Source: Pseudomonadota bacterium
Lineage (GTDB): Bacteria > Pseudomonadota > Alphaproteobacteria > Azospirillales > Azospirillaceae
Direction of reading: 5' to 3'
NCBI GenBank assembly: GCA_023411035.1
Contig: JAEYPE010000189.1
Location: forward strand, 1 to 41,265
Length of the DNA stretch: 41,265 nucleotides
Under the pieces are notes generated by a model that did no database searches, was not told where the DNA came from, and saw only the letters and a list, made by a program, of their open reading frames with translations. This document shows, one piece after another, positions 10,592 to 21,581 of the stretch; positions within the stretch are counted from its first letter, which is position 1, and each line of letters begins with the position of its first letter. Made by a program: the position numbers and the translations under genes.

Positions 10592-11974
10592 ATGCAGCTC
10601 ACGGTACTGCTCATCATTCTGGCCCTGCTCACAGTGATCGGTTACCGGATGGGCCGGTCGCGTGCCGTCGCCTCGGTCGGCGGCCGCATCGTCGAGCTTC
10701 ATTCGGTCCCGTCCTACCACGGCTTCTACGTCGCCCTCTGGGCGGGGCTTCCGGCCCTGCTGCTCTTCGTGTTCTGGAGCGCGTCGGAAGGCTGGCTGGT
10801 CATGCAGATGGTCCTGTCCGGCCTGCCGGACCGGCTGGCCAACGGCGACGCCCAGTCGCTGGGCCTGCTGCGCGCCGACATCCTGAACCTCGCCCACGGC
10901 GTCAACACGGGCCGTGTGCCCGATCCGGCGGTGGCCGCGGCGGCGGAGCGCTATGTGCGGCTGCACGCGCTCGGCGACTGGAGCCTGCTGGTCATCGGCT
11001 GCTGCATCGCCATCGGCGGCCTGCTCCACGCCCGCCGACGGGTCCATCCCGATCTGCGCGCCCGCAACCGGGTGGAACGCGCGGTCAACGTCGCGCTGGT
11101 CGTCTGCTCGCTGGTCGCCATCCTGACCACCATCGGCATCGTGCTGTCTCTGTTGTTCGAGGCGATGCGCTTCTTCGCGGTGGTCAACCCGCTGGACTTC
11201 CTGTTCGGCACCCACTGGAGCCCGCAGATGGCCATGCGGGCCGATCAGGTGGGGTCCAGCGGGTCCTTCGGCGCGATCCCGCTGTTCGCCGGCACGCTGC
11301 TGATCACCGGCATCGCCATGGCGGTGGCGGTTCCGGTCGGGCTGATGTCGGCCATCTTCATGTCGGAATACGCCAGCCCGCGCCTGCGCACCTGGCTGAA
11401 GCCGATCCTGGAGGTGCTGGCCGGCATCCCGACCGTGGTCTACGGCTTCTTCGCCGCGCTGACCATGGCGCCCTTCGTGCGCGGCCTGGGGCAGAGCGTC
11501 GGGCTGGACGTCAGCTCCGAATCGGCGCTGGCGGCGGGCTTCGTGATGGGGGTGATGATCATTCCCTTCGTCAGTTCCCTGTCGGACGACGTCATCAACG
11601 CCGTGCCGCAATCCTTGCGCGACGGCTCCTACGGGCTGGGCGCCACCAAGTCGGAAACGATCCGGCTGGTCGTGCTGCCCGCCGCCCTGCCGGGCATCGT
11701 CGCCGCCGTCATGCTGGCGGTCAGCCGGGCCATCGGCGAGACGATGATCGTCACCATGGCCGCCGGCCTCACCGCCAACCTGACCGCCAACCCGCTGGAC
11801 GCCGTGACCACCGTTACGACCCAGATCGCCACGCTGCTGGTCGGCGACCAGGAGTTCGACAGCCCCAAGACGCTGTCGGCCTTCGGGCTGGGGCTCGTGC
11901 TGTTCGCCGTGACCCTCACCCTCAACATGGTCGCCCTCCGGGTGGTCCAGAAGTATCGAGAGAAATATGACTGA
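10592..11974 (+). CDS. pstC: PstC phosphate ABC transporter permease (long form)
   Basis: Inner-membrane permease subunit of PstSCAB. At 460 residues it is longer than the roughly 320-residue enterobacterial PstC. An N-terminal extension of about 150 residues carries three extra hydrophobic segments (around 1-16, 46-75 and 126-145). The conserved permease core follows, with FLFGTHWSPQ, FAGTLLITGIAMAVAVPVG, AGIPTVVYGFFA and the EAA-loop region GATKSETIRLVVLPAALPGI. Such long PstC proteins are usual in alphaproteobacteria. It overlaps pstA by 8 bp. Confidence 0.93.
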   Translation: MQLTVLLIILALLTVIGYRMGRSRAVASVGGRIVELHSVPSYHGFYVALWAGLPALLLFVFWSASEGWLVMQMVLSGLPDRLANGDAQSLGLLRADILNLAHGVNTGRVPDPAVAAAAERYVRLHALGDWSLLVIGCCIAIGGLLHARRRVHPDLRARNRVERAVNVALVVCSLVAILTTIGIVLSLLFEAMRFFAVVNPLDFLFGTHWSPQMAMRADQVGSSGSFGAIPLFAGTLLITGIAMAVAVPVGLMSAIFMSEYASPRLRTWLKPILEVLAGIPTVVYGFFAALTMAPFVRGLGQSVGLDVSSESALAAGFVMGVMIIPFVSSLSDDVINAVPQSLRDGSYGLGATKSETIRLVVLPAALPGIVAAVMLAVSRAIGETMIVTMAAGLTANLTANPLDAVTTVTTQIATLLVGDQEFDSPKTLSAFGLGLVLFAVTLTLNMVALRVVQKYREKYD

Positions 11975-13265
11975 CCTCGTGGAACAGGATACGCGGGCCA
12001 TGTCGGTCGCCGTCACCAAGTCGCGCTACCAGAGCGAGGAGTTCTCCGCCCGCCTGCGCCGCCGCTACGCCGCGGAGCGCCGGTTCCGGATCGCGGGAAT
12101 GATCGCCGTCGGGATCGCCTCGCTGATGCTGGTGGTGCTTCTGGGCTCCATCGTGAGCAAGGGCTACACCGCCTTCTGGCAGGCGCAGATCCGGCTGGAG
12201 GTGACGCTGGACAAGCAACAGGTGGAGGAGCGGAACTACACCGCCATCCTGCGCCAGGCGCTCTACGCCCAGGTTCCCGCGGCCACCGACCGCGCCACCC
12301 GCCGGTCGCTGAACGACCTGCTGTCCTCCGGCGCACCGTACGAGCTGGAGGCGATGGTCAACGCCGACCCGTCCATCGTCGGCACCACGCGGACGGTCTG
12401 GGTCCGCGCCGACGACGAGATCGACCAGTTCATGAAGGGCTTCATCCGGCGCGACGTGCCGGAGAGCGAGCGCCGGCTGAACGACGTCAAGATCGCCGCC
12501 ATCGACGCGCTGGCCGCCAACGGGTCCATCCGCAGCACCTTCAACACCACCCTGTTCACCGCGGGCGACAGCCGCGAGCCGGAACAGGCGGGCATCGGGG
12601 GCGCCATCGTCGGCTCCGCCCTGACGCTGGTGGTGACCATGCTGCTGGCGGTGCCGATCGGCGTCGCCGCCGCGGTCTATCTTGAGGAGTTCGCGCCGAA
12701 GAACCGCTGGACCGACCTGATCGAGGTGAACATCAACAACCTTGCCGCGGTGCCGTCGATCATCTTCGGCCTGCTGGGTCTGGCGGTGTTCCTCGGCTTC
12801 TTCGGGATGCCGCGCTCCGCCCCGCTGGTGGGCGGTCTGGTGATGGCGCTGATGACCCTGCCGGTCATCATCATCGCCTCGCGCGTCGCGCTGAAGGCGG
12901 TGCCGCCCTCGATCCGCGAGGCCGCTCTCGGCGTCGGCGCCTCGCCGCTCCAGACGGTGACGCACCATGTCCTGCCGCTGGCCCTGCCGGGCATCCTGAC
13001 CGGCACCATCATCGGCATGGCCCGCGCGCTGGGCGAGACGGCGCCGCTGCTGATGATCGGCATGGTGGCCTTCATCGTGGACATTCCGGGCGGCCTGACG
13101 GACAGCGCCACCGCCCTGCCGGTGCAGATCTACATGTGGGCGGACAGCCCCGAGCGGGCCTTCACGGAACGTACGTCGGCGGCGATCCTGATCCTGCTCG
13201 CCTTCCTCATCCTGATGAACGGCCTGGCCGTCTTCCTGCGCAAGAAATTCGAGAGGCGTTGGTAA
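11967..13265 (+). CDS. pstA: PstA phosphate ABC transporter permease (long form with N-terminal DUF3333-like region)
   Basis: Second permease of the Pst system (432 residues). An N-terminal cytoplasmic stretch rich in Arg (about 14-42), one membrane span (47-66) and a soluble, mostly helical extension (about 70-190) precede the normal PstA core of six spans. The extension resembles the DUF3333 region known from long PstA proteins. The core contains GIGGAIVGSALTLVVT, AAVYLEEFAPKN, VPSIIFGLLGLAVF and the EAA loop LGVGASPLQTVTHHVLPLALPG. The ATG at 11967 lies within the end of pstC (8-bp overlap), implying coupled translation. Confidence 0.93.
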   Translation: MTDLVEQDTRAMSVAVTKSRYQSEEFSARLRRRYAAERRFRIAGMIAVGIASLMLVVLLGSIVSKGYTAFWQAQIRLEVTLDKQQVEERNYTAILRQALYAQVPAATDRATRRSLNDLLSSGAPYELEAMVNADPSIVGTTRTVWVRADDEIDQFMKGFIRRDVPESERRLNDVKIAAIDALAANGSIRSTFNTTLFTAGDSREPEQAGIGGAIVGSALTLVVTMLLAVPIGVAAAVYLEEFAPKNRWTDLIEVNINNLAAVPSIIFGLLGLAVFLGFFGMPRSAPLVGGLVMALMTLPVIIIASRVALKAVPPSIREAALGVGASPLQTVTHHVLPLALPGILTGTIIGMARALGETAPLLMIGMVAFIVDIPGGLTDSATALPVQIYMWADSPERAFTERTSAAILILLAFLILMNGLAVFLRKKFERRW

Positions 13266-13270
13266 CCCCC

Positions 13271-14083
<813 letters not shown>

Positions 14084-14112
14084 CAAACCTCCTTCCGCGA
14101 CGGACGTGAAGC

Positions 14113-14840
14113 ATGAACAGCGAACACATCGTGCGCGCCTTCGAGCACGAGCTCCAGCGCCTGTCCAACCTGATCACCCAGATGGGCGGCGTGGCCGAAG
14201 CGCAGGTCGACTCCGCCGTCAAGGCGGTGGCCCGCCGCGACGTCGAACTGGCCGCCCAGGTCATGGAAACGGACCAGCGCATCGACGCCTATGAACGCGA
14301 CATCGACGCCGAGGCGGTCCGGCTGCTCGCCCTGCGCCAGCCGCTGGCCCAGGACCTGCGGGAGATCGTGTCGGCCCTGAAGATCGCCTCCGACCTGGAG
14401 CGGATCGGCGACTACGCCTCCAACATCGCCAAGCGCTCCCTGGCGCTGGCCCAGCTTCCGGCGGTGCGCCCGGCGGCGGCGATCCCGCGCATGGGAACGC
14501 TGGTCGAATCGATCATGAAGGACGTGCTCGACGCCTATATCGAGCGCGACGTGCGGCGCGCCATCGCCGCCTGGGAGCGCGACGAGGAACTGGACGATCT
14601 CTACACCAGCTTGTTCCGCGAGGTCCTGACCTACATGATGGAGGACCCGCGCAACATCACGCCCTGCACCCATCTGCTGTTCATGGCGAAGAATCTGGAG
14701 CGGATCGGCGACCACGCCACCAACATCGCGGAAACCATCCATTATCTGGTGGTGGGAACGACGCTGCGCGACCAGCGCCCGAAGAAGGACGCCAGCAGCT
14801 TCGCCGTGGTGGAGCCCAACGGGGACGGAGCGGAAGGCGC

Positions 14841-14844
<4 letters not shown>
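14113..14844 (+). CDS. phoU: PhoU phosphate signalling regulator
   Basis: Cytoplasmic all-helical protein that couples Pst transport to PhoR inhibition. The product is 243 residues with two PhoU three-helix repeats. Repeat 1 holds EIVSALKIASDLERIGDYASNIAK and repeat 2 holds LLFMAKNLERIGDHATNIAE. The paired E-R-x-G-D-x-(A/S)-x-N-I motifs are the metal-binding signature of the family. It lies between pstB (29-bp gap) and phoB (ATGA overlap). The last roughly 25 residues are polar and probably disordered. Confidence 0.95.
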
Positions 14845-15545
<701 letters not shown>

Positions 15546-15582
15546 GGTTGGGGGAGAGGCCCTGACCTGACCGCGACCAGCT

Positions 15583-15846
15583 TCAGCCTTCCAGCAACCC
15601 CACCGCTTCCCGCAGGATCGCCACTTTCGGCCCGAACCGCTTCGCCCGGTCGCTCTCCTCGATGAAGCCGATCATCACGCGCAGGGCATGAGTCACCTGC
15701 GGGGCCAGATCCGGCTGCGCCTTCACATGGTGCGCCAGATGGGCCAGAGCGTCCCGGTAGGGCCGGCCCTCGAAGCCTTCCGCGGCGATCGCCTCGAACC
15801 GGTTGGCATGTTCGATCACCAGAGCATGGTCGGTCATCGCGCTCAC
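15583..15846 (-). CDS. Small uncharacterised helical protein, coupled to dsrE-like gene
   Basis: An 87-residue product with no recognised family. It looks wholly helical and soluble, with no cysteine, no signal peptide and no membrane span. A conserved-looking segment RFEAIAAEGFEGRPYRDALAH lies near residues 16-36. The start is probably GTG at 15846, which overlaps the stop of the upstream DsrE-like gene by 4 bp (GTGA); an alternative is ATG at 15837. It is the last gene of a minus-strand run MoeB/ThiF-like, DsrE-like, this gene. A partner role in that set is inference only. It converges on phoB with a 37-bp gap. Confidence 0.7.
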   Translation of the reverse strand: MSAMTDHALVIEHANRFEAIAAEGFEGRPYRDALAHLAHHVKAQPDLAPQVTHALRVMIGFIEESDRAKRFGPKVAILREAVGLLEG

Positions 15847-16280
15847 ACGAACAGGATGGCGCCCGTCTTCGGGGCGTCGTTCAGGAAGGTGACGACCCCG
15901 CCGGTCTTCACCGGCACGTCGGATCGCAGCGGGGCGCCGGCGGGCAGGCCGAGCGCGCGCAGGCCCATCTCGCAGGCCATGACCGTGACCTTCAGCATCA
16001 CGCAGGCTTCCAGAAGCTCCTCGAACCCGGCCAGCCCGTTGGCGGTGAAGAAGGCGTCGCGCTCCGCCGGGCGGCTGCCGTCGTCGGCGGGGTCCAGCCG
16101 GTGCCAGCCGGGCGTGCCGTCCGCATCCCCGGCCAGCAGGGTGTTCAGCGCGCGGCCCGTGAAGAACAGCGTGACCTTGCGGTTGGTCGCCGCCGCGGCG
16201 CTGGCCATCACCAGGGCGTAGTGAACCCGGTCGAAGCCGCCCGCGAACAGGACGATGGACAGGCTCTCGGGACCTTCCAT
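15843..16280 (-). CDS. DsrE/DsrF-like family protein
   Basis: A 145-residue protein with the DsrE/TusD-like alpha/beta fold signature. An opening strand with a Gly-rich turn (SIVLFAGGFDRVHYALVMA) is followed by KVTLFFTGRALNTLL, a helical region, then the conserved LKVTVMACEMGLRALGL. C103 in MACEMG is the position used as active Cys in sulfur-relay relatives, and C93 is a second Cys. Members bind or transfer persulfide sulfur or have unknown roles. It lies 25 bp after the MoeB/ThiF-like gene and overlaps the next small gene, so a sulfur-transfer context is plausible but unproven. Confidence 0.78.
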   Translation of the reverse strand: MEGPESLSIVLFAGGFDRVHYALVMASAAAATNRKVTLFFTGRALNTLLAGDADGTPGWHRLDPADDGSRPAERDAFFTANGLAGFEELLEACVMLKVTVMACEMGLRALGLPAGAPLRSDVPVKTGGVVTFLNDAPKTGAILFV

Positions 16281-16305
16281 GGGTTAGGGGCCTCCCAATC
16301 GCCGC

Positions 16306-17094
16306 TCAATGGGCGGACAGGTCGTGGATGGTCGGGTGGGTGCCGCAGAGCGGGCAGTCCGGGTCGCGGCGCACCGTGATCCGCTGGAAGGAGGCGTGCA
16401 GCGTGTCCAGCATCATCAGGCTGCCCGACAGGCTTTCCCCGATGCCCATGATCTCCTTCAGCACCTCCGTCGCCTGGAGCGAACCGATGAAACCGGCCAG
16501 CGCGCCCAGCACGCCGCCTTCGGAGCAGGACGGCACCAGCCCGCGCGGCGGCGGCTCCGGGAACAGGCATCGGTAGCAGGGGTGCGGATCGCCCAGATGC
16601 GCCTTGAAGGTGGACACCTGCCCGTCGAAGCGCAGGATCGCCGCCGACACCAGCGTCTTCTTCGCGAAATAGCAGGCGTCGTTCAGCAGGAAGCGCGTGG
16701 CGAAATTGTCCGACCCGTCGGCCACGATGTCGTAGCGCCCGATCAGGTCCAGCGCGTTGTCCTTCGTCAGGCGGGTCTTGTGGGCCTCCACCGTCACGTC
16801 GGGATTCAGGGCGCGGATGCGGGCGGCGGCGCTCTCCACCTTCGGCAGGCCCAGCGAACTCTCGTCGTGGATCACCTGCCGTTGCAGGTTGGACAGGTCC
16901 ACCGTGTCGTCATCGATGACGCCGATGGTGCCCACGCCCGCCGCGGCGAGGTAGAGCAGCAGCGGCGCGCCCAGTCCGCCGGCCCCGACGACCAGGACGC
17001 GGGCACGCAGAAGCGCCTCCTGTCCGATGCCGCCGACTTCCGGCAGGATGATGTGACGGGAATAGCGGTGAAGCTGGGTGTCGGTGAAGTCCAT
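16306..17094 (-). CDS. HesA/MoeB/ThiF-family E1-like adenylyltransferase
   Basis: Activates the C-terminal glycine of a ubiquitin-like sulfur carrier (MoaD or ThiS type) by adenylation. The ATG at 17094 gives 262 residues; an upstream in-frame start at 17145 would add an unlikely leader. Motifs: YSRHIILPEVGGIGQ at 11-25, GAGGLG nucleotide motif at 37-42, DxDxVDLSNLQRQ with the Arg finger at about 61-72, a Zn site of C173/C176 with C247/C250, and candidate catalytic C190 in PSCSEGG. There is no C-terminal rhodanese domain, so it is MoeB/ThiF-like rather than MoeZ-like. Whether it serves molybdopterin, thiamine or another carrier cannot be decided, since no carrier gene is adjacent. Confidence 0.88.
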   Translation of the reverse strand: MDFTDTQLHRYSRHIILPEVGGIGQEALLRARVLVVGAGGLGAPLLLYLAAAGVGTIGVIDDDTVDLSNLQRQVIHDESSLGLPKVESAAARIRALNPDVTVEAHKTRLTKDNALDLIGRYDIVADGSDNFATRFLLNDACYFAKKTLVSAAILRFDGQVSTFKAHLGDPHPCYRCLFPEPPPRGLVPSCSEGGVLGALAGFIGSLQATEVLKEIMGIGESLSGSLMMLDTLHASFQRITVRRDPDCPLCGTHPTIHDLSAH

Positions 17095-17158
17095 GGCCGG
17101 CAGAATAGCGCGGAACGCCCCGTCCCGCGCAAGCCCCCAGGTCATTCAGGCTGCGGTT

Positions 17159-17968
17159 TCAGGTGAGCAGGCTCATCTTGTAGGGGGTGCTTTTGGAGCT
17201 GCTGGACGACTTGGCCGAGTCCTCCGCCGCCCACTGCTTCAGCCGCGCCTCGCGCTCCCGCATGATCTTGTCGAACGGACGTTCTTCGGTTGATTCGACT
17301 GATTGGGCGACCTTCTGGATGAAGTTCAACTGATAGGGGATTTCGCCCACCACGTTCTTGGGCGGGACGATCACCAGCTCGTACTGGCCGGGTTCGATCT
17401 TGAAGCTGGACTTCTTCAGCATGTCCTCGCCCGCCTTCGTCGGGTCCATCGTGTCGCCGGAGGCCACGACCTTGCCCTCCTTGCTCATGACGGCCCAGCG
17501 CGTGTAGGGCAGGGACATGTTGCCGACGAACTCGCCGCCCTGGGCGACGGTCAGCGTGTGCTTCTGAACACCGGAGTCGTTGCCCACGACGGCGCGCGCG
17601 GTGCCCTTCATCTGGGCGCCGGTCCCCACCATCATGATGTTCTTGCGTTCGGTGATGTCCAGCGTGTACTCGCGGTTGTTCACGCCCTTTACGGCCTGGG
17701 AGATGACCGCCGTGTAGGTGCCGGGACCGAGCTTCGCGCTGGCTTCCGCCGCTTCGTGCTTCGCCTTCGCCTCGACGACCACCTTGTTGTTCTGGTCGAC
17801 GATCTTGATGTTGGTGTTGGGGTCGGCGATCTTGAAATTGAATTCGCCGGCCTTCGACACCGTGAACTTGCGGTAGTCGGTGGACGCGAGTCTGGAGTCC
17901 AATTCGTTGGTGATGCCGCGGAACTGGAACCAGTTCATCGTCGAGGCATTCGGAACCGTGACGCCCAT
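17159..17968 (-). CDS. Unknown protein with two PPC-like beta-sandwich domains
   Basis: A 269-residue product, not recognised as a named family. Two tandem segments look like bacterial pre-peptidase C-terminal (PPC)-type beta-sandwiches. The first is at about 25-105 (FTVSKAGEFNFKI, IVDQNNKVVVEA, LGPGTYTAVIS). The second is at about 130-225 (LTVAQGGEFVGNM, MSKEGKVVASG, IEPGQYELVIVPP). The end is charged and Ser-rich (about 230-269), with SSSSSK. There is no Sec signal peptide, membrane span or cysteine. The ATG at 17968 is chosen because the frame above it (to 18064) reads through an AT-rich promoter-like area into low-complexity sequence. Since PPC domains usually occur in secreted proteins, the missing signal peptide is notable. 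Confidence 0.7.
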   Translation of the reverse strand: MGVTVPNASTMNWFQFRGITNELDSRLASTDYRKFTVSKAGEFNFKIADPNTNIKIVDQNNKVVVEAKAKHEAAEASAKLGPGTYTAVISQAVKGVNNREYTLDITERKNIMMVGTGAQMKGTARAVVGNDSGVQKHTLTVAQGGEFVGNMSLPYTRWAVMSKEGKVVASGDTMDPTKAGEDMLKKSSFKIEPGQYELVIVPPKNVVGEIPYQLNFIQKVAQSVESTEERPFDKIMREREARLKQWAAEDSAKSSSSSKSTPYKMSLLT

Positions 17969-18280
17969 GGTGGCCTCCCCCGCTTGTCCTGTGCCGTCAG
18001 GCGATGTCGCAGCGAACCAGACCGGGATGTCTGCCCAGACCGACGCTCGCAACGGCGGAACCACGCCGGCACATGTCCCGGCGCAGACACTCCAAATTAA
18101 TAAAATCCAATCTTTCTGTCAAATCGGCGCCCCCTGACGCGGGGCGGGTACAAAGATCGGACGGTCCCCACTCTACATCAGGATGCGGGCGCGCGCAATA
18201 TTCGCTGCCCGGTTGCGCATGAGAGGGCAGGGGGCCCTCTCCCGCGCCGGCAAGCGGGCGCGGGAGAGGGGAGGCCACCC
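17969..18280. other. Intergenic region with AT-rich promoter-like part and a GC hairpin
   Basis: This 312-bp gap precedes the PPC-like gene (minus strand) and follows cysK (minus strand). An AT-rich stretch at about 18090-18122 is the likely promoter for the PPC-like gene, though no clear -35/-10 pair could be fixed. No coding frame looks real. The right end holds the hairpin at 18235-18270. Confidence 0.5.
18235..18270 (-). terminator. Strong GC hairpin after cysK (dispersed CCCTCTCCC-type element)
   Basis: CCCTCTCCCGCGCC (18235-18248) pairs perfectly with GGCGCGGGAGAGGG (18257-18270) around an 8-base loop, 10 bp beyond the cysK stop. No T-run follows on the minus strand. Similar CCCTC/GAGGG hairpins occur near 34411 and 36505, so this may be one copy of a dispersed intergenic repeat that also ends transcripts. 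Confidence 0.6.
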
Positions 18281-19240
<960 letters not shown>

Positions 19241-19260
19241 TTTTCACTCCTCCGGTATGT

Positions 19261-19298
19261 GGTATATTCCCACTTCCTACATCATGTGTAGAATTTAA
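19261..19298 (-). promoter_or_regulatory. cysK promoter/operator region with element shared with coaBC
   Basis: On the minus strand the 12-mer TTAAATTCTACA (plus coordinates 19287-19298) is followed at once by an inverted repeat, CTACA-N5-TGTAG (about 19277-19291). TATACC (19261-19266) is a candidate -10. The same 12-mer occurs in the coaBC promoter at 21582-21593. The gene between these two sites encodes an Rrf2-type repressor, so an Rrf2 operator is the simplest reading (inference). Confidence 0.55.
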
Positions 19299-19315
19299 CT
19301 GCTTTCTGAGTGGGA

Positions 19316-19774
19316 TTAAATCGTAAAATCAATCCGGTCTTCGGTTTCGCTCTCCACGCCGGCGGTGCGGGCACGCAGGCAGAGGTCCTCGATGGTGATG
19401 TCGTCGAGCTTCTTCATGCATTCCTCCTGAAGCTCGGTCCACAGCGGGCGCACCACCTTGTGCCCCAGGATGGAGCCCGCCGGCTCCTCGATGGGGTCGG
19501 TCGCCGTCTCCATGGAGCGGACGACCTTCACGATTTCGCCGAGCGTGATCCGCCGGCGTTCGCGGGCCAACCGGTAGCCGCCGCGCGGCCCCCGCACGCC
19601 GGCCAGAACGCCGTCGCGGACGAGCTGCTGGAGAACCTGCTCCAGATAGCGCTTGGGGATGCCCTGGCGGCGGGTGATCTCGCCGGACTGCACGGGTTCC
19701 GTGCCGGCGTTGTAGGCGATGTCCAGCACCGCCTCGATCGCGAACATCAGCTTCTTGGAGATTCGGAGCATCAT
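19316..19774 (-). CDS. Rrf2-family transcription regulator (CymR/IscR-like)
   Basis: A 152-residue winged-helix repressor of the Rrf2 family. The DNA-binding part holds EITRRQGIPKRYLEQVLQQL and the wing GVRGPRGGYRLAR (about 32-71). Only two cysteines are present (C119, C132), not the three-Cys cluster of IscR, so an [2Fe-2S] cofactor is doubtful. A CymR-like cysteine-metabolism repressor fits better with cysK next downstream. Its start overlaps the dut stop by 4 bp (ATGA). Probable targets are the shared 12-bp elements before coaBC and cysK. Confidence 0.87.
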   Translation of the reverse strand: MMLRISKKLMFAIEAVLDIAYNAGTEPVQSGEITRRQGIPKRYLEQVLQQLVRDGVLAGVRGPRGGYRLARERRRITLGEIVKVVRSMETATDPIEEPAGSILGHKVVRPLWTELQEECMKKLDDITIEDLCLRARTAGVESETEDRIDFTI

Positions 19775-20295
19775 TTCGAATCCTGCGCAGAAGAGGTTGT
19801 GCCGAACTGCCCGGTGGAGCCGAACCCCCCGGCCCCGCGGGCGCTGTCGGGGAGGGTGGCCGACTCGGCCCAGGCGGCGCGCTCGTACCGGGCGATCACG
19901 AGCTGGGCGACGCGCTGTCCGCGTTCCACCGTGAAGGGCTGGTCGCCGTGATTGATGAGGATCACGCCCACCTCGCCGCGGTAATCGGCGTCGATGGTGC
20001 CCGGGCTGTTCAGCACCGTGACCCCGTGCTTCAGCGCCAGGCCGGAGCGCGGCCGCACCTGCGCCTCGTATCCGGCGGGCAGGGCGATGGCGATGCCCGT
20101 GGGGATCAGCGCGCGGCGGCCCGGCTCCAGCAGGACCGGCTCCGCCACCGCGGCCACGAGGTCCACCCCCGCCGCATGCTCCGTCGCGTAGGCCGGCAGT
20201 TCCAGTCCCTCGGCGTGGGGCAGCCGGACCACCGGAACGGGAATGGCCGGAACGGGGTCGGACGGCAGGGGAATCGCGGATACCGTTGCGCTCAC
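19771..20295 (-). CDS. dut: Deoxyuridine 5'-triphosphate nucleotidohydrolase (dUTPase)
   Basis: Hydrolyses dUTP to dUMP, keeping uracil out of DNA and feeding dTMP synthesis. The product is 174 residues with the five trimeric dUTPase motifs in order: AGVDLVA, RPRSGLA, GTIDADYRGE (catalytic Asp in motif 3), RVAQLVI and the C-terminal P-loop-like RGAGGFGSTG. A Pro-rich N-terminal extension of about 25 residues is unusual but common in this group. The start is GTG at 20295, overlapping the coaBC stop (GTGA). The coaBC-dut pairing is widespread in proteobacteria. Confidence 0.95.
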   Translation of the reverse strand: MSATVSAIPLPSDPVPAIPVPVVRLPHAEGLELPAYATEHAAGVDLVAAVAEPVLLEPGRRALIPTGIAIALPAGYEAQVRPRSGLALKHGVTVLNSPGTIDADYRGEVGVILINHGDQPFTVERGQRVAQLVIARYERAAWAESATLPDSARGAGGFGSTGQFGTTSSAQDSK

Positions 20296-21551
20296 GTAAT
20301 GGTCTCCTGGGGCGTCGGGTTGATGGGAGGCGTATGGAAATGCTGGGCGATGGCGTCGGCCAGACGGGCGGCCACGGCGTCCTTGCCCATGGTGGGCCAG
20401 TCCTCCACGCCGCCCGCGCGGATCAGGTGGACGGTGTTGTCGGCCCCGCCGAAAGTGGTGGTGCCCGGCGAGACGTCGTTGGCGACGATCCAGTCGCAGC
20501 CCTTGCGGATGCGCTTGGCGACCGCGTAATCCACCACGTTGCCGGTTTCCGCGGCGAAACCGACGACCAGCGCCGGGCGCCGGGACCCCGCCTTGGCCAG
20601 CGTCGCCAGGATGTCGGGATTTTCGGTCAGGGTCAGGCTGGGCGGGCCGCCGCCGTCCTTCTTCAGCTTGCGGTTCGATTCGCCGGCCACGCGCCAGTCG
20701 GCGACGGCGGCGGCGCAGACCGCGATGTCCACGGGCAGGGCCGATTCACAGGCCGCCAGCATCTCCCGCGCCGTCTCGATGGGCCGCACGGTGCAGCCGG
20801 GCGGATCGGGCAGGCGGGTCGGGCCGGTGACCAGCGTCACCTCCGCCCCCAGCCGCCGCAGCGCCTCGGCGATGGCGTGGCCCTGCTTCCCGGAGGAGCG
20901 GTTGGCGATGTAGCGCACCGGGTCGATGGGCTCCACCGTCGGGCCGCTGGTGACCAGGGCGCGCTTGCCGGCCAGCGGCTTGGGCGCGTCCTGCTCCTCG
21001 AAATGGGCGGCGATGGCCTGGACGATCTCCATCGGCTCCGCCATGCGGCCGAATCCGTACTCGCCGCAGGCCATTTCGCCCTTGTTCGGGCCGATCCGGC
21101 GCACGCCGCGCTTCTCCAGCAGGGCCACATTGTCGCGGGTGGCCGGATGCTCCCACATGCGGACGTTCATGGCCGGGGCGACCAGCACCGGCTTGTCGGT
21201 GGCCAGCAGCACGGTGGCGGCCAGATCGTCGGCCATGCCGGCGGCCATGCGGGCCAGCAGGTTGGCGGTGGCCGGGGCGACGACCAGCAGATCGGCGTCG
21301 CGCGAAAGCTGGATGTGCCCCATCTCCGATTCGTCGGTCAGGGACCACAAATCCTGGTAGACGGTGTCCTCCGTCAGCGCCTGCACGGACAGGGGGGTGA
21401 CGAACTGCGCCCCCGCCCGGGTCAGGACCGCGCGCACGCGGGCGCCCCGCTCCTTCAGGCGGCGGATCAGTTCCAGACTCTTGTAGGCCGCGATGCCGCC
21501 CGCGATGACGAGCAGGATGCGCTTGCCGGACAGCACGGATGTTTCGGCCAC
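20292..21551 (-). CDS. coaBC: CoaBC: phosphopantothenoylcysteine synthetase/decarboxylase (Dfp)
   Basis: Bifunctional CoA-pathway flavoprotein. The C-terminal CoaB joins 4'-phosphopantothenate to cysteine; the N-terminal CoaC decarboxylates the product. CoaC features: GGIAAYKSLELIRRL at 18-32, H79, the PAMNVRMW motif at 126-133, and the clamp MACGEYGFGRM with catalytic C162. CoaB features: the nucleotide-binding segment VTSGPTVEPIDPVRYIANRSSGKQG-type region (from about 195), then NRKLKK with its conserved lysine. The start is GTG at 21551 with a purine-rich site before it. It is first gene of a coaBC-dut-rrf2-cysK run. It consumes cysteine, which fits shared control with cysK. Confidence 0.95.
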   Translation of the reverse strand: MAETSVLSGKRILLVIAGGIAAYKSLELIRRLKERGARVRAVLTRAGAQFVTPLSVQALTEDTVYQDLWSLTDESEMGHIQLSRDADLLVVAPATANLLARMAAGMADDLAATVLLATDKPVLVAPAMNVRMWEHPATRDNVALLEKRGVRRIGPNKGEMACGEYGFGRMAEPMEIVQAIAAHFEEQDAPKPLAGKRALVTSGPTVEPIDPVRYIANRSSGKQGHAIAEALRRLGAEVTLVTGPTRLPDPPGCTVRPIETAREMLAACESALPVDIAVCAAAVADWRVAGESNRKLKKDGGGPPSLTLTENPDILATLAKAGSRRPALVVGFAAETGNVVDYAVAKRIRKGCDWIVANDVSPGTTTFGGADNTVHLIRAGGVEDWPTMGKDAVAARLADAIAQHFHTPPINPTPQETIT

Positions 21552-21581
21552 TGGGATTCCGCCGCTCCCTGCGATGAATTT

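Noticed and set aside
16306..17145. Longer form of the MoeB/ThiF-like protein starting at 17145
   Set aside because: The 17 extra residues do not match the family, which begins close to the DFTDTQLHRYSRHI segment.
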